A stretch of DNA of 64,000 nucleotides from Stentor roeselii (lineage: Eukaryota > Ciliophora > Heterotrichea > Heterotrichida > Stentoridae): positions 1 to 64,000 of the forward strand of contig RSEH01000094.1 of the NCBI GenBank assembly GCA_006503475.1, in the 5' to 3' direction. Shown here piece after piece: positions 17,952-28,033 of this stretch. Below the pieces are notes generated by a model. It did not search any database and had not been told where the DNA came from. It saw nothing but the letters and a program-made list of their open reading frames with translations. The translations under genes and the position numbers were made by a program. How positions within the stretch are numbered: the stretch's first letter is position 1; the number at the start of each line of letters is the position of its first letter.

Positions 17952-19874
17952 ATGTTTTTAAATTCCAACACTCGACTACCTTTCGAAAATCGAACTAACG
18001 GGGCGAAAAACTCGAAAGTCAAAACAGATAAAGAACCGAAAAGACCTGCAAGGCAAAGGACTTGGGATTCTAAAGAAATAAAAAAAACTGAAGAAGTCTC
18101 CCAAGCTCAGAAAGTCGCTTTTAAAGATTTCATGAAACCTGTCAAGGACCTTGAAAATAATGGACTTGTTGCTGTGTTGAATCATCTTCAGTCATCTCTT
18201 CATTCACTGCCGAGGTCTCTTCATTGGCAGGTTTTTATGGAATTGGCTGATGTTGCAAAAAGAGAAAATCGGGTTCAAGAAGCGAGAAAAATGCTGGAAA
18301 TATCTGTCAGGCTTCATCCTCATGCACATCAGGCATGGCTTGAATATAGCAAACTTGAAGAGGAATGTGGAAAAATGGCTGAATCGAGAAAACGATTGTT
18401 AGTAGGTATTCAGTTTTCTCCTTTTTGTGAACAACTTTTCATTAAGTTCCTGAAAATTGAGGAAAAAGTAGGAGATGTCTCGGTTTCGAGACAGATCTTG
18501 GGAAGTCTTGCTAGTTCTAATGTAGAAAAAAATTGGAAAATTGTTTTGGAAGGCGCCCTTCTCGAAGCTCGAGAAGGAAAAATAAATCTAGCTCGTCACA
18601 TCCTTCAAAACCTAGTCTTCATCTGCAGTACATTCGGAGCAGTATACCTAGAAGCAATAAAATTCGAAGAGCGTTGGGGAAAAGACCTTCAATTTGCTTT
18701 AGACTTATGCGAAAAGGGTTTAAGCCGTAACCAGCGTTACGGTCCTTTATGGTTTGCGATGCTAAGACTTCTCGAAAAATCTCTTCAAGCCGGAGGGAAC
18801 TCGAGCGAGATCCGAAGACGACAAGAGTCCCTTTTGCAAGACGCTGACCAGTACCTCAGCAAAGAACTTCTCTGGAAACTTTACCTGGACCAAGCGGTTT
18901 ACCTTGAAAAGTCGAACAAATTCGACGCCAGCAGAGGCTACCTGAAGGAAGCCATCTACACCGCCCCTGACAACCTCAGGTGGAAAGCTTGGGTCTCTGC
19001 AAGTCGCGTCGAGCTTAGAGCAGGCTTCAAGGAAAGAGCCATTAAACTGTTAAAGGCCGCCATGCAAGAAGTTCCTTCTAAACAAAGACCTTTGGTTCTT
19101 GTTGAAGTCAGTCAGGCTTATGAACTTATTGGAAATATTCATAGGGCTAGGGAGTTTATGAATGATGCTTGTGAAAAATCGAAAATGGATTGGAAGATTT
19201 ATCTTGAAAGGATCAATTTGGAAATGAGGGCTGGACAGTTCTTTGATGCACTTGATATTGTTAAGGAAGCAGTTTCGAAGTACTTTTCTACTGGAAGGCT
19301 TTGGGCTAGCTTTATACAGATCTTGCATACTGATCAGGGCGCTGTTGGGAAAGGAATACATTTTAAAGCGTTTTTACTTGCGGTCCAAGAAGTGCCGAAA
19401 TCGGGAGAAGTTTGGTGTGAAGGAGCGAGAATCCGAATGAATCCATTTTCGAATTATTTTGATCTAGACAAGGCAGAAGAGTATCTAAACTACGCAGTTC
19501 AATTCACTCCCCAATACGGAGACTCATTCATCGAGCTGATGCGAGTTCTTCTCCTAAAAGGCAAACTTCATAAAATCAAGCCTCTAAAGCGTCTTTGCGT
19601 AAACGCAGACCCTAACTACGGAACCCTCTGGTTTTACTGCAAAGCCAACTGTTTAGAAGGTCCAAGAGAAGTGTGGAAAAGAGCCAAAACGATGATTTTT
19701 AATGAAGTTGCCAGAACAAGAAGCATGTATCATCAAACCAAAGGAAAAGAATATATGTCAGGGCAACTCTGGATTGGTTTAGCTCAGAATGTCTGGAGCT
19801 TTACCAGGAACTACGTCTTGGACTTCAATGCGAAGGCCAAGTTGATATATGGTAGTGAGAGTTTAATTATTTAA
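17952..19874 (+). CDS. HAT/TPR-repeat protein (RNA-processing type)
   Basis: 640 residues. After a basic N-terminal 55 residues, the whole protein is a helical repeat solenoid of about 34-residue units with the half-a-TPR pattern: Trp/aromatic, then E, then a second helix (HAYQAWLEY-like HPHAHQAWLEYSKLEEECG, WKAWVSASRVELRAG, WKIYLERINLEMRAG). Such repeats occur in Prp6, Clf1, Utp6 and plant HCF107-type RNA-processing proteins. The best general call is an RNA-processing scaffold; I cannot assign it to Prp6 because the N-terminal PRP1 domain is absent. Confidence 0.75.
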   Translation: MFLNSNTRLPFENRTNGAKNSKVKTDKEPKRPARQRTWDSKEIKKTEEVSQAQKVAFKDFMKPVKDLENNGLVAVLNHLQSSLHSLPRSLHWQVFMELADVAKRENRVQEARKMLEISVRLHPHAHQAWLEYSKLEEECGKMAESRKRLLVGIQFSPFCEQLFIKFLKIEEKVGDVSVSRQILGSLASSNVEKNWKIVLEGALLEAREGKINLARHILQNLVFICSTFGAVYLEAIKFEERWGKDLQFALDLCEKGLSRNQRYGPLWFAMLRLLEKSLQAGGNSSEIRRRQESLLQDADQYLSKELLWKLYLDQAVYLEKSNKFDASRGYLKEAIYTAPDNLRWKAWVSASRVELRAGFKERAIKLLKAAMQEVPSKQRPLVLVEVSQAYELIGNIHRAREFMNDACEKSKMDWKIYLERINLEMRAGQFFDALDIVKEAVSKYFSTGRLWASFIQILHTDQGAVGKGIHFKAFLLAVQEVPKSGEVWCEGARIRMNPFSNYFDLDKAEEYLNYAVQFTPQYGDSFIELMRVLLLKGKLHKIKPLKRLCVNADPNYGTLWFYCKANCLEGPREVWKRAKTMIFNEVARTRSMYHQTKGKEYMSGQLWIGLAQNVWSFTRNYVLDFNAKAKLIYGSESLII

Positions 19875-19993
19875 GTAGTGTCATTTGGTTTAAATTTTAG
19901 GTTTTTAAAAATTAAGGTTTTTAGAAAATTTGTGGATTTATTTTTTATGATTGAAGATTTTTTATGTGTCATCGTCTGAAGTTTATATACATT

Positions 19994-21124
19994 ATGGCTT
20001 CTGTGAAATACGTTGAAATTCTTACAACTCAAACTAGGAAAAATTTGGATAACTGGAAATTTCATGGAGCTGTTATGATGACTTTTGATGAAAACACCAA
20101 AGGGTATGTGTTGGATTGTAATGGAGGGGCGATGGCCATTCCGAAATCTCATACGAAACCATTAAAGCTGATTCGACCTTTTCTACTTATGCAGATCTTT
20201 TTATATCCAGGGAAGTTACTGACACTTGAACTATCTGTGACTGATTCTCAAGGTTCTAAACGTAGGATCATGCTCACTCAATGTAAAACAGTCGTGAATC
20301 ATATGATGCATTCAAGACTTCCTAATAGTTTTATAGAAAAAAACTCTTGGACTCACCTTTATGTCAATGTTTTTTCTTTATTTTCGATGTGTTTTCCGAA
20401 TTCAACTTTTCGATCACTAGATGGACTATCCCTAAGCGCATTTTGCAAACTGCGTAGAATTTACTCCTTAAGCGAAATGGACATCGACTATCTACTCCCT
20501 TCAGGTTTCGAGCTTCCAAAATACATCCAAGTAAAGACCCAGCTGATAAACTCCGACTCTTACAACCAATTCAACCAACACAGTAAATCAATTCAAGAAG
20601 ATAATTCATTATCAAACCCTTCTCACAAGAGTCAAAAGGCGAGTTCCTTATCATTGCCAAAGATTGCGATAGGAAAGAAGCAAAATATTTTCTATGATAA
20701 AGACAACTTGAAAATTATTCGAAGCAGTATCGAAGACATGAAAAAAGAATACATGAAAGGAATTAATTTTGGTGCAAAACAGTATTTTCGTAAAGATGTT
20801 AAAGAACAGGATGAACCTTTGAGCATTAGATTGAAAGAAAAAATTAAAAAAATCACTCATGTTCATTATAAGGAAGGTAATGAGGGAGAAATTGAAGAAA
20901 GTATTGAAGTTGATGATAAATGTTTGGATGATGACCCTTTGGTTAAACAGATTCGAGGAATTTCTGATAATAGGCTTGACTTATATAAAACTCCGGATTA
21001 CTTTGAGGTTAAGATGAAGAATCAGTTAGAGCCTCGACATGTCACTCCTCCATTTACCAACCTAAAAGGCAGTCTAATCTACAATCCACGCGAGCGTTCA
21101 TACGAAAACTCTCCAAATATCTAA
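19994..21124 (+). CDS. CFAP20-domain protein (CFA20)
   Basis: About 376 residues from ATG 19994; an in-frame ATG at 19964 is possible but gives a short extension unlike the family. Residues 1-185 follow the CFA20 fold: LDNWKFHGAVMM, a hydrophobic PLKLIRPFLLMQIFLYPG, LTLELSVTDSQGSKRRIM, then WTHLYVNVFSL and FRSLDGLSLSAFCKLRRIYS. CFAP20 is an inner-junction protein of ciliary doublet microtubules; longer relatives (CFAP20DC, WDR90 N-terminus) keep the domain with other tails. Here the tail is a Ser/Lys-rich 190 residues, so it is a CFAP20DC-like rather than a minimal CFAP20. A ciliary or basal-body role is inferred. Confidence 0.78.
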   Translation: MASVKYVEILTTQTRKNLDNWKFHGAVMMTFDENTKGYVLDCNGGAMAIPKSHTKPLKLIRPFLLMQIFLYPGKLLTLELSVTDSQGSKRRIMLTQCKTVVNHMMHSRLPNSFIEKNSWTHLYVNVFSLFSMCFPNSTFRSLDGLSLSAFCKLRRIYSLSEMDIDYLLPSGFELPKYIQVKTQLINSDSYNQFNQHSKSIQEDNSLSNPSHKSQKASSLSLPKIAIGKKQNIFYDKDNLKIIRSSIEDMKKEYMKGINFGAKQYFRKDVKEQDEPLSIRLKEKIKKITHVHYKEGNEGEIEESIEVDDKCLDDDPLVKQIRGISDNRLDLYKTPDYFEVKMKNQLEPRHVTPPFTNLKGSLIYNPRERSYENSPNI

Positions 21125-21162
21125 CCTAATAATCCCACCTTCTTAACTTCTGATATTAAAAA

Positions 21163-21819
21163 ATGACATCTCATTCAATAACTCTGTTAAAACAAAAGTT
21201 TGACGAAATCAAAAGAAACATCAACACCATCGAGCTTAAACAACGAGAGTTCTTTTCTCATGGACTTGAAAACAAACCTCAAATGCCAGAAAGGCCAGAG
21301 AGTTTCCGTCACGAGCGTCCTCATCGCCCTGCAAGTGTCAGTCGTTTTTCAGAGACAAAGCCTTACGACTACGACCGAAACGACGATTTTCTCAGGAAAA
21401 TTCGAGAACTAGAGATAGAAAAACAGTCTTTATTTCGAAAACTCGAAGAAAAAACGAAAGAAAACGAAGATTTGAAAAGTTTAGCGAAAAATCAGGAAGT
21501 TAAAATCAAATCTCTTCAACAAGAAAATGAAGTTTTAAAAGGAAGAAAGGAAAACTTTCAAGAAAAAAGACCTCAATCTTGCATTAGAGATTCAAAAAGT
21601 CCTTCAAAGAAAAACCGAGTCGCTTTTTCGAAGGACTTGATAAGTGTTTACCCGATAGATGATAATGTTCCTCTTGTTAGAGCTTCTCCGCAGGTACCTC
21701 CTGCTGAAAGAGGGATATTTGGAGGTAATCACAGTACAAATCACAACCCATTTCACAGAAATGGCTTCAGTGACAAGTACTTCGCAGATGACTTGTATAG
21801 ATATAGAAGGATGGATTAG
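21163..21819 (+). CDS. Short coiled-coil protein, unknown function
   Basis: 218 residues, ATG to TAG. A coiled coil covers about residues 70-130 (RELEIEKQSLFRKLEEKTKE). Basic, Ser/Pro-rich regions lie on either side, including PQSCIRDSKSPSKK, which resembles a kinase target stretch. The C-terminus is Arg/Tyr-rich (YRYRRMD). No family recognised. Same strand as the CFAP20-domain gene, 38 bp downstream of its stop. Confidence 0.68.
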   Translation: MTSHSITLLKQKFDEIKRNINTIELKQREFFSHGLENKPQMPERPESFRHERPHRPASVSRFSETKPYDYDRNDDFLRKIRELEIEKQSLFRKLEEKTKENEDLKSLAKNQEVKIKSLQQENEVLKGRKENFQEKRPQSCIRDSKSPSKKNRVAFSKDLISVYPIDDNVPLVRASPQVPPAERGIFGGNHSTNHNPFHRNGFSDKYFADDLYRYRRMD

Positions 21820-21914
21820 TCTAAGATTATTTGTAAATGGTTCTTCAATGAAAATAGAGAAAATCAAAGAAAATTCTTGAAATGTTTCAATTAAGACTCT
21901 AAATTAATTTCGCA

Positions 21915-22295
21915 ATGATTAGAGTATGGCATATAATGAATAATCCGAAATGTCGCCCTCGTCATATCGCTACTCGAAGATCTCAGCATTTACCTCCTTT
22001 GCCTGATAATTATCGACTTATTCATGGAACTGAATTGGAAATTACTGATAATTGCGAGTTACTCAAAAGTGAATCGAAATTTATTCTTATGGTTAATCAC
22101 TCTCCTAAACTCATTGGTCTTCATCAGAGACTTCCTAAAATGGAATATTCACCTTTCGCTGTTAGGCGAAAATCTAATGAACAGAAAAAGCTTGTTATTG
22201 AAGTCCCTTTTCCCAAGGAAGTTTTTCAATGTGATGAGAAGCAGGTTTCAAAAACACCTGAAGTTCTTGATGTTACTTTTGGATTTAATTACTAG
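21915..22295 (+). CDS. Small unknown protein (126 aa)
   Basis: ATG to TAG, 126 codons, on the same strand as its neighbours. The product is basic and Pro-rich at the start (RRSQHLPPLPDNYRLIHG) with a central hydrophobic strand (ESKFILMVNHSPKL). No domain recognised. Codon use resembles the adjacent genes and the other frames are shorter or broken, which supports a real gene. Confidence 0.5.
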   Translation: MIRVWHIMNNPKCRPRHIATRRSQHLPPLPDNYRLIHGTELEITDNCELLKSESKFILMVNHSPKLIGLHQRLPKMEYSPFAVRRKSNEQKKLVIEVPFPKEVFQCDEKQVSKTPEVLDVTFGFNY

Positions 22296-22560
22296 AGCTA
22301 ATTTAAGTTTTTCACTTATCGGAATACATGAAAAATTAGAGATCTTTGATTTTTTCTTAATTTAATAAACTAATTTTCTAGATTTTGACTGGAAACTTCA
22401 GATTTATTACTTTTTCCTGTTTTCCTCAAAAATCTCATAAAAACTCTATCAAAAAAAATCCATCCAAAAACTCAAAATTTCCTTAACATTAAAATTTCTT
22501 AATCAAAAATCCCTGAAAACATTCCAAAAGCCATCCGAAACCCAAATCTTAAAAAAAATA

Positions 22561-23583
22561 ATGTCAAGACCAGACCAAATCCGAAAACTTCAGCCATTGC
22601 CCAGCATCCGTTTTTCCGGTTCAAACCGATTCAGTTTATCTCCAGTTCCCTCTCGAAATTCAAGCCTTTCCATCCAAGTGAGTTCTTTATACCACAAGCG
22701 GCACATAACATCAGTGTTGCCAAACAACTTCAAGCACAGTACATCTCTCCGTTCTCCATGCAACTACAGCTTCGAGTCTCAAAAAGGTTTCAACCCTTCG
22801 AACCCAAGCAAGGAAAACCAAGACACAGTCTTCATGCATCCTTACCTTTCAAGAGACTGTAAATTATTCGGTATCTGCGACGGTCACGGCACATTCGGCA
22901 AAGAAGCTTCTTTGCTGATCTCAAATTCGATTCCCACCCTTCTCAACACCAAGTCTCTATCAACGAAATCCCTCGAAGAGACTTTAAACAACTTGGACTT
23001 TTTATTTAAAAACTGTGGATTTGATGCAAGTTTCAGTGGAAGTACTTTATGCTTCTGCATCATTCAAAGAAATAAACTTTTCACTGTGAATGTCGGCGAC
23101 TCGAGAGCTATTTTAGGAAGAAAGGGATTTATTCGATGGGAAGCCCTTCAGTTAACTGTCGATCACAAGCCTGACCTTCCCGCTGAAGCCGCTCGGATAA
23201 GGGCCGCTGGGGGAAGACTTGCCCAGTCCGGGGGGACTGGGCCTGTGAGGGTCTGGATGCCTGAAAAGAACTCGCCGGGACTTGCCATGAGTCGCAGCTT
23301 GGGCGATTGCATGGTCCATGCTTTTGGAGTCGTTTCTTTACCTGATGTTTTTGAAAGGAACTTAGGAGATGAAGATGAATTTGTTGTTGTTGGAAGTGAT
23401 GGACTTTTTGAATTTCTTAGTAATCAGGATGTCGCTACTATTGCTGGAGATCATTTAGGAGATGCCAAAGCAGCTTGTGATGAACTCGTTGCTACTGCAA
23501 GGGCCAGATGGGCTAGGGTAAGGTTTAGATAGAATCAAGAAATGATTGATGATATTAGCTGTGTGGTTGTTTATTTAAGGTAG
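22561..23583 (+). CDS. PP2C-type Ser/Thr protein phosphatase
   Basis: Two exons, 22561-23517 and 23533-23583, giving 335 residues. Metal-binding and structural motifs appear in order: CDGHGTFG, FSGSTLCFCII, NVGDSRAILGR, LTVDHKPD, SPGLAMSRSLGD, VVGSDGLFEF and, in the second exon, DDISCVVVYLR. The first exon ends in an unrelated short reading frame if the 15-nt intron is not removed; splicing restores the final PP2C Asp and strand, so the enzyme is predicted active. The N-terminal 85 residues are basic and Ser-rich. PP2C enzymes are Mg2+/Mn2+-dependent monomeric phosphatases; the target is unknown. Confidence 0.94.
23518..23532 (+). other. 15-nt intron in PP2C gene
   Basis: GTAAGGTTTAGATAG, phase 0. 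It carries an in-frame TAG; removal joins the phosphatase body to the conserved final motif DDISCVVV. This is the clearest proof of 15-nt introns in the window. Confidence 0.95.
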
Positions 23584-23730
23584 GGGATTTTATTGAGTTA
23601 TTTAATTAAGATTGGGAGATTAGGGAGTTGATGGGGTTGAAAACCTCTTCTCTAAAAATCTTAAAACTTTCAAAATATTTTCTATGAAAAACCCCAAGTT
23701 ATAACTCCAATCCTTAAATTAAATCAAAAA

Positions 23731-24336
23731 CTACTCATCAGTTAAATTAGCTGAATCTTTAAACTTAGAAAAATCCTTAAACACGAAATCCTTCATAACC
23801 CCACTGATCCTAAGTTCCGGTTTTTTCCCTTGTCCAGCATTAACATTAATTCTAGTCCTCGGCACAAAAACCCTTTTCACATTTTTTTTCTTTTCACTTT
23901 TGATATTCAAGTTTTCCTGAAACACAAAACTTTCATTTCCCCAACAACTTTTAGACCTTAACTTTCCATGATTCCATTTGAATCTTCTAAAGTTTTTCGC
24001 TCCCAAGCAGCTCGCCTTTTGCGAGTTTTCATCGAAATTGACGAGATCCTTCAAAGAAGAAAGCATTACTTTTTGCCCTTCAAAAGCAAAAAACCCAGTC
24101 ATAGGTTTTATTCCATTTCGAGGATTCGAGTTTCGAAAGCCTTTACTAAGAACAGGTACTTGAATCAAAGGACTGTTCTGAGGACTTTGACCAATGTAAA
24201 AGCTTTTCGAGCGATCTTTTTCATAAGAGTTAAGAGAAAGTCCTAGTTTCAGATGGTTTTTCTTGATACTGACCCGAGGCTTGATGACGACGCGTTCATC
24301 GATTTCGTCAAAGTTGATCGAACTGGAAAAGTCCAT
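23731..24336 (-). CDS. Unknown basic protein (201 aa)
   Basis: ATG at 24336 to TAA. The product is basic and Ser/Asn/Phe-rich with no predicted helix bundle, membrane span or known domain. It starts only 10 nt after the TGA of the upstream gene on the same strand, and no GTAA...AG piece joins the two frames. The low complexity leaves room for doubt about the exact start. Confidence 0.6.
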   Translation of the reverse strand: MDFSSSINFDEIDERVVIKPRVSIKKNHLKLGLSLNSYEKDRSKSFYIGQSPQNSPLIQVPVLSKGFRNSNPRNGIKPMTGFFAFEGQKVMLSSLKDLVNFDENSQKASCLGAKNFRRFKWNHGKLRSKSCWGNESFVFQENLNIKSEKKKNVKRVFVPRTRINVNAGQGKKPELRISGVMKDFVFKDFSKFKDSANLTDE

Positions 24337-24346
24337 GATTAATTAT

Positions 24347-25678
24347 TCAAGGCGACTCATTCAGTTGCCGAAAGTTGTAAAAAGTTGAAATTGTCTGACG
24401 AGGACTGAGAGTCACTGAAAACGTTCTTTCTTTTAGAATTCCTTTCATCTTCTGGGTATGTCGAAAAATCAGTTCTTTTGCGTAGTTGTCTTTTCTTCTG
24501 CTGATAGACTCATCCCAAAGTGCCCTTCCTTTTTTGACTCTTTTGATATTTGAAGCTTCCATCAATGCCACAAATTTTTTCTTGTATTGAACGATTTGGT
24601 CCTTTAACTTCTTCGCGACTTCAGGGGAGGCAAGTCTTGGTTCGTTTAAAGAGAGGAAGTCTTTTATTTCTTTTTCGTTTAGGATCTCGTAGAAGTCTTT
24701 CTTGCTGAAGAGGAAAAGAACAGTGCGGTCTTGTCGAGCATAGGCTTTGGTTTCTCTGGCGATGTTTAAGATAAACTCACGTTCACCGAAGAAGTCTCCA
24801 GTTTTGAATTCTTTGACTTTCCTTGCATATCTTTCTTCTGTGAGAAGAGTTTCTTTTAAAAGCTTTCCTGCTGGCCAGTTGTTGATTTTTTGAAGGGTTA
24901 TTAAAAGGTCTACTACTACTGAACCTTTTTCGATGTAGTAGAGGAAGGACGATGGACTAAGCACGTCGAAAACTGACTCGTTTTGACTGAATTGAATGAT
25001 TTTTATGCTGTTGCAGAGTTGCTCGATTTTGCTTAGTTTTAAGTCTTTGAAACAGGTGCATTGTTTTAACTTTTCTTTGAAGATGTATTGCTCTTTTAAA
25101 CGGTTTTTAAAGGCTAGGATGTCGAAATCGTGCTTCGAGAGTGATACGCATTCTAAAGAGGTTTTTGATTGGATTGTTGAGGTGATTTCTGAGGATCTCA
25201 TTAATTCTCTTTCGCCTAGGAGGTTGTTTGGACCTAACTCGATTATTACTCCTTCGGTATCGATTGACACTCGGCCTTTTACGATGAAGTAGACTGTTTC
25301 TACTGTTGAACCTCGGGGTAGGATGATTGACCCTTCATTGAAATACTTCGCTTTAAGTCTTTCACAAATAGAAGTTCTAGTGTTTTTTCCCATGCCCTTA
25401 AAAAAGTAAATCTTATTTGACCAGTTCTCTAAAGCTTTTATTTCAACAGGAGACCTGACACTAGCAGGTTTCGAACAAATTTCACAGATATTAAGACTGC
25501 CCAGCAGGTCATATTCTTTGATAGTATCTTGGAAATCTCGGCGTTCTTGAAGCCAGACTGGGAAGATTTTATGTTCAGGTCGAGAACTTTGGCTATCAGA
25601 TGAGTGACTTTTGCCTCTATAATAAGAAGATGACGTGAACGGTTTTCTTGTTTGAGGAAAAATGAGAGACTCTTTCAT
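24347..25678 (-). CDS. Protein with two cyclic-nucleotide-binding domains
   Basis: 443 residues, ATG to TGA. Two cNMP-binding folds lie at about 95-200 and 205-335. The second phosphate-binding cassette reads FFGEREFILNIARETKAYA and keeps the Glu and an Arg, with a long insertion before it. The first reads LLGERELMRSSEITSTI and lacks the Arg that grips the phosphate, so it probably does not bind ligand. The order resembles a PKA regulatory subunit, but there is no dimerisation helix and no pseudosubstrate, and the tail is basic and helical. I call it a CNBD protein of unknown partner. Confidence 0.85.
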   Translation of the reverse strand: MKESLIFPQTRKPFTSSSYYRGKSHSSDSQSSRPEHKIFPVWLQERRDFQDTIKEYDLLGSLNICEICSKPASVRSPVEIKALENWSNKIYFFKGMGKNTRTSICERLKAKYFNEGSIILPRGSTVETVYFIVKGRVSIDTEGVIIELGPNNLLGERELMRSSEITSTIQSKTSLECVSLSKHDFDILAFKNRLKEQYIFKEKLKQCTCFKDLKLSKIEQLCNSIKIIQFSQNESVFDVLSPSSFLYYIEKGSVVVDLLITLQKINNWPAGKLLKETLLTEERYARKVKEFKTGDFFGEREFILNIARETKAYARQDRTVLFLFSKKDFYEILNEKEIKDFLSLNEPRLASPEVAKKLKDQIVQYKKKFVALMEASNIKRVKKGRALWDESISRRKDNYAKELIFRHTQKMKGILKERTFSVTLSPRQTISTFYNFRQLNESP

Positions 25679-25859
25679 AATATATTAGAAAGTTGTGAAA
25701 TGATTTAAATGATGAATAATGGACACAGTTTGGCACTTATTTGATGCAAGGTAGAAGAAATTATTGAAGAAGTGAAATTGGATAATTAGGTGAATTGAAA
25801 TAGAAAAGGAATCAGGGGAGAAGATATAATTTTTTGTGAATTTGTGGTTTTTTTGCTGT

Positions 25860-27790
25860 AATTTTTTATTAAAGGTATCGAGAAATTTCTCTTTCTTGTC
25901 CTGCTGATGATTTGCAAGTTTTTGGGATTGGAATCTACTTTTTATTGAAAAATTCAGTTCTTTAGTTTTATTGGTTTTGGAATTGCTTTTGTAGGGCTTC
26001 CTTGCTCTTTTAATAATCTGAGAGGGTCTGAAGGGTTGACTTATAATATCTTATCTTGGCCTGGAGAACTTTCGATTAAGAGAAAGAAATCTGCGGGATG
26101 GCAAGTGTTTACTACTTTATTAGTACTCTAATTGTCATTCTTTTCGTTAATATTTGAAGAAAATATGCTATCTCAAGAAGATTGACCTTCTTTTAATGAA
26201 ACCAAAATTTTTTAGTTTTAAGAAGTTGTCAAAACTTACAGAAAAGTCTGGATGCTCTAAACTTTCAGAAGTTCTTGAATCAATATTCAAACAGATATCA
26301 TTAAGAAGTTACTGAATCTGCCCTGTTTTAAAGTTAACTATTTGGTTTATGATTTTAAAAACTTGAAAAGATTATTAAGAGTTTCAGAATTAAGCATTCT
26401 GAGAGAAAGTTTTAAAGAGAGGAATTGAAACTTATAGAACTAGAATAGCATTATTTTTAAAAATAAACGTTTATAGAGATTTTAAAAAATTGATTTTACC
26501 AATAGTTAGCTGCTGTCCAAGATTAGCTATAAAGACAAAATTTTCTTACAAATCAAGTATAATTCATATAGATTCTGCACCAGAACCAGCAGATTTAATT
26601 TATCTCAAAACCATTAAAAACCTTACTTTTATGTCAAAACCATTAAAACCTTACTTTTATAATTCCTTTAACACTAATCATTACTTTTATTTTATATTTA
26701 GGCATCATATTTCTTATAGTTTTTATAAAGAGCAGTGATCATATGTAAATTCTAAAAATTCCTAAAACTTATTCCAGAAGTTAGCATCTCTAGTACTAAG
26801 TCTACTTAATTTTACTGTTTTTGGGATCTATAATAAAGTACCTTAACTAATTGCTGTTATCATCTTTTATTATTTTTTTTCGCTTTGGTATCTATAATGG
26901 ATAATATCTCATCTGATTATTGCAGCAAATTATATTAATCTTGATTAATTTAAATTATGAGGGTATTATTAATTCATATATTATTATTTGATCGCAATAA
27001 AAACTAATCTGTGTATAATTTAGTCTATCCTTACTATAGACATATCTATTCACCAGCCACCCTTGACTCAAAGAAATTAAAACTTATCAATCTTGAAATC
27101 CATTCAATAGTAACTATTCTAAATACATTGATTTTCTTATCAATAATTTATCAAAAGACTCAAAAATATACAAAACATTAAAAAGTTCCCTCTGAAAGTT
27201 TCAAATATATTTATTATCAATACTTTCCTTCACCCCTTTAAGATTTTTTTTCTTATCTTTACAAAAGTCTCTGAGATGAATATTTAAAAAAAATAAAATC
27301 AATGTAAATCAAGCAAAGCCAACCAGATTTGAACCAATCGTCAGTGGAAGTAGCTGAACAGCCAGAAAAATATCTGAATATATCCAGCTTAGCCTTTGTG
27401 GTCTCACCTGTTTATCCATTTGTCTTGATGGAGCCTTTCTCCATTTGACTGTCGATTATTGCTAGATAATTTTGTTTTTGAGATGACATGGTAAAAGTTT
27501 TGAAATTAATCAAAAAATGACTAAAGTTTTTATCAATAATATTAACTTTTCGTTGTATTTACTCCTGTGATTCATATATAGACTGTTGCTTCAGATGTGT
27601 TCTCGAGAGGAGTTGTGCAGAGGGAAACTGAAATTCTTTTCATCAATGTTATCGGTATTATTTGATTTTTTTATAGTTCCTTAACTTTGAAGACTTGGAC
27701 AAAAAGATGCTACTACAGAGTTGAATGTCGAGAGATATTTGAATTAGATTACTGGTAAATGATAAGAGTTTACTTAGGCTATTCAAAATA
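25860..27790 (+). pseudogene. Decayed CSC1/TMEM63 channel copy, inverted relative to intact paralogue
   Basis: No long frame exists, yet pieces of the CSC1 protein appear in order across three plus-strand frames: PADDLQVFGIGI near 25905, FQFFSFIGFGIAFVGLPC near 25955, FSYKSSIIHIDSAPEPADL near 26550 (intact gene: HAPEPTDIIW), a membrane-helix remnant near 26650-26720 in another frame, AFVVSPVYPFVLMEPF near 27395 and EELCRGKLKFFSSMLSVLFD near 27615. Stops and frameshifts lie between all of them. A 28-bp tandem duplication (26605-26632, 26634-26660) adds to the damage. The intact gene is on the other strand at 28034-30158, so the two are tail to tail. Confidence 0.82.
26605..26660 (+). repeat. 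Tandem duplication of about 28 bp in the pseudogene
   Basis: The unit beginning TCAAAACCATTAAAA and ending CCTTACTTTTAT occurs twice in direct tandem, separated by one base; the second copy lacks one A. It shifts the pseudogene frame and looks like a replication-slippage product. Confidence 0.8.
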
Positions 27791-28033
27791 AATCCACTTT
27801 TAACTATTATTTCCAAGAGGATTTAACTCAATTTCAATAAAAATATCTAATCAGATCACCAGAAATCATATTAATTTCCAATAAATTCTTGAAATTCTAA
27901 TTAACCTAACTAATATTTCTTTGCTTAAAAGAATGAGGTGAACCGTCGATTTCCATCATCTGGCCTATCAATATACTCACCAATAGTTCTCATTTGAACT
28001 TCTTGATAAATCTTCAAATCTTTAAATTGTTTG

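Noticed and set aside
26490-26738. 82-aa plus-strand frame taken as a gene
   Set aside because: It contains the CSC1 hallmark SAPEPADL in a region of many stops and frameshifts, so it is part of the pseudogene.
27321-27400. tRNA-like piece on the minus strand, with a B-box-like GGTTCAAAT and a partial acceptor stem
   Set aside because: The stems have mismatches and the D and anticodon arms do not fold; the same bases translate on the plus strand into a CSC1 remnant, which explains them better.
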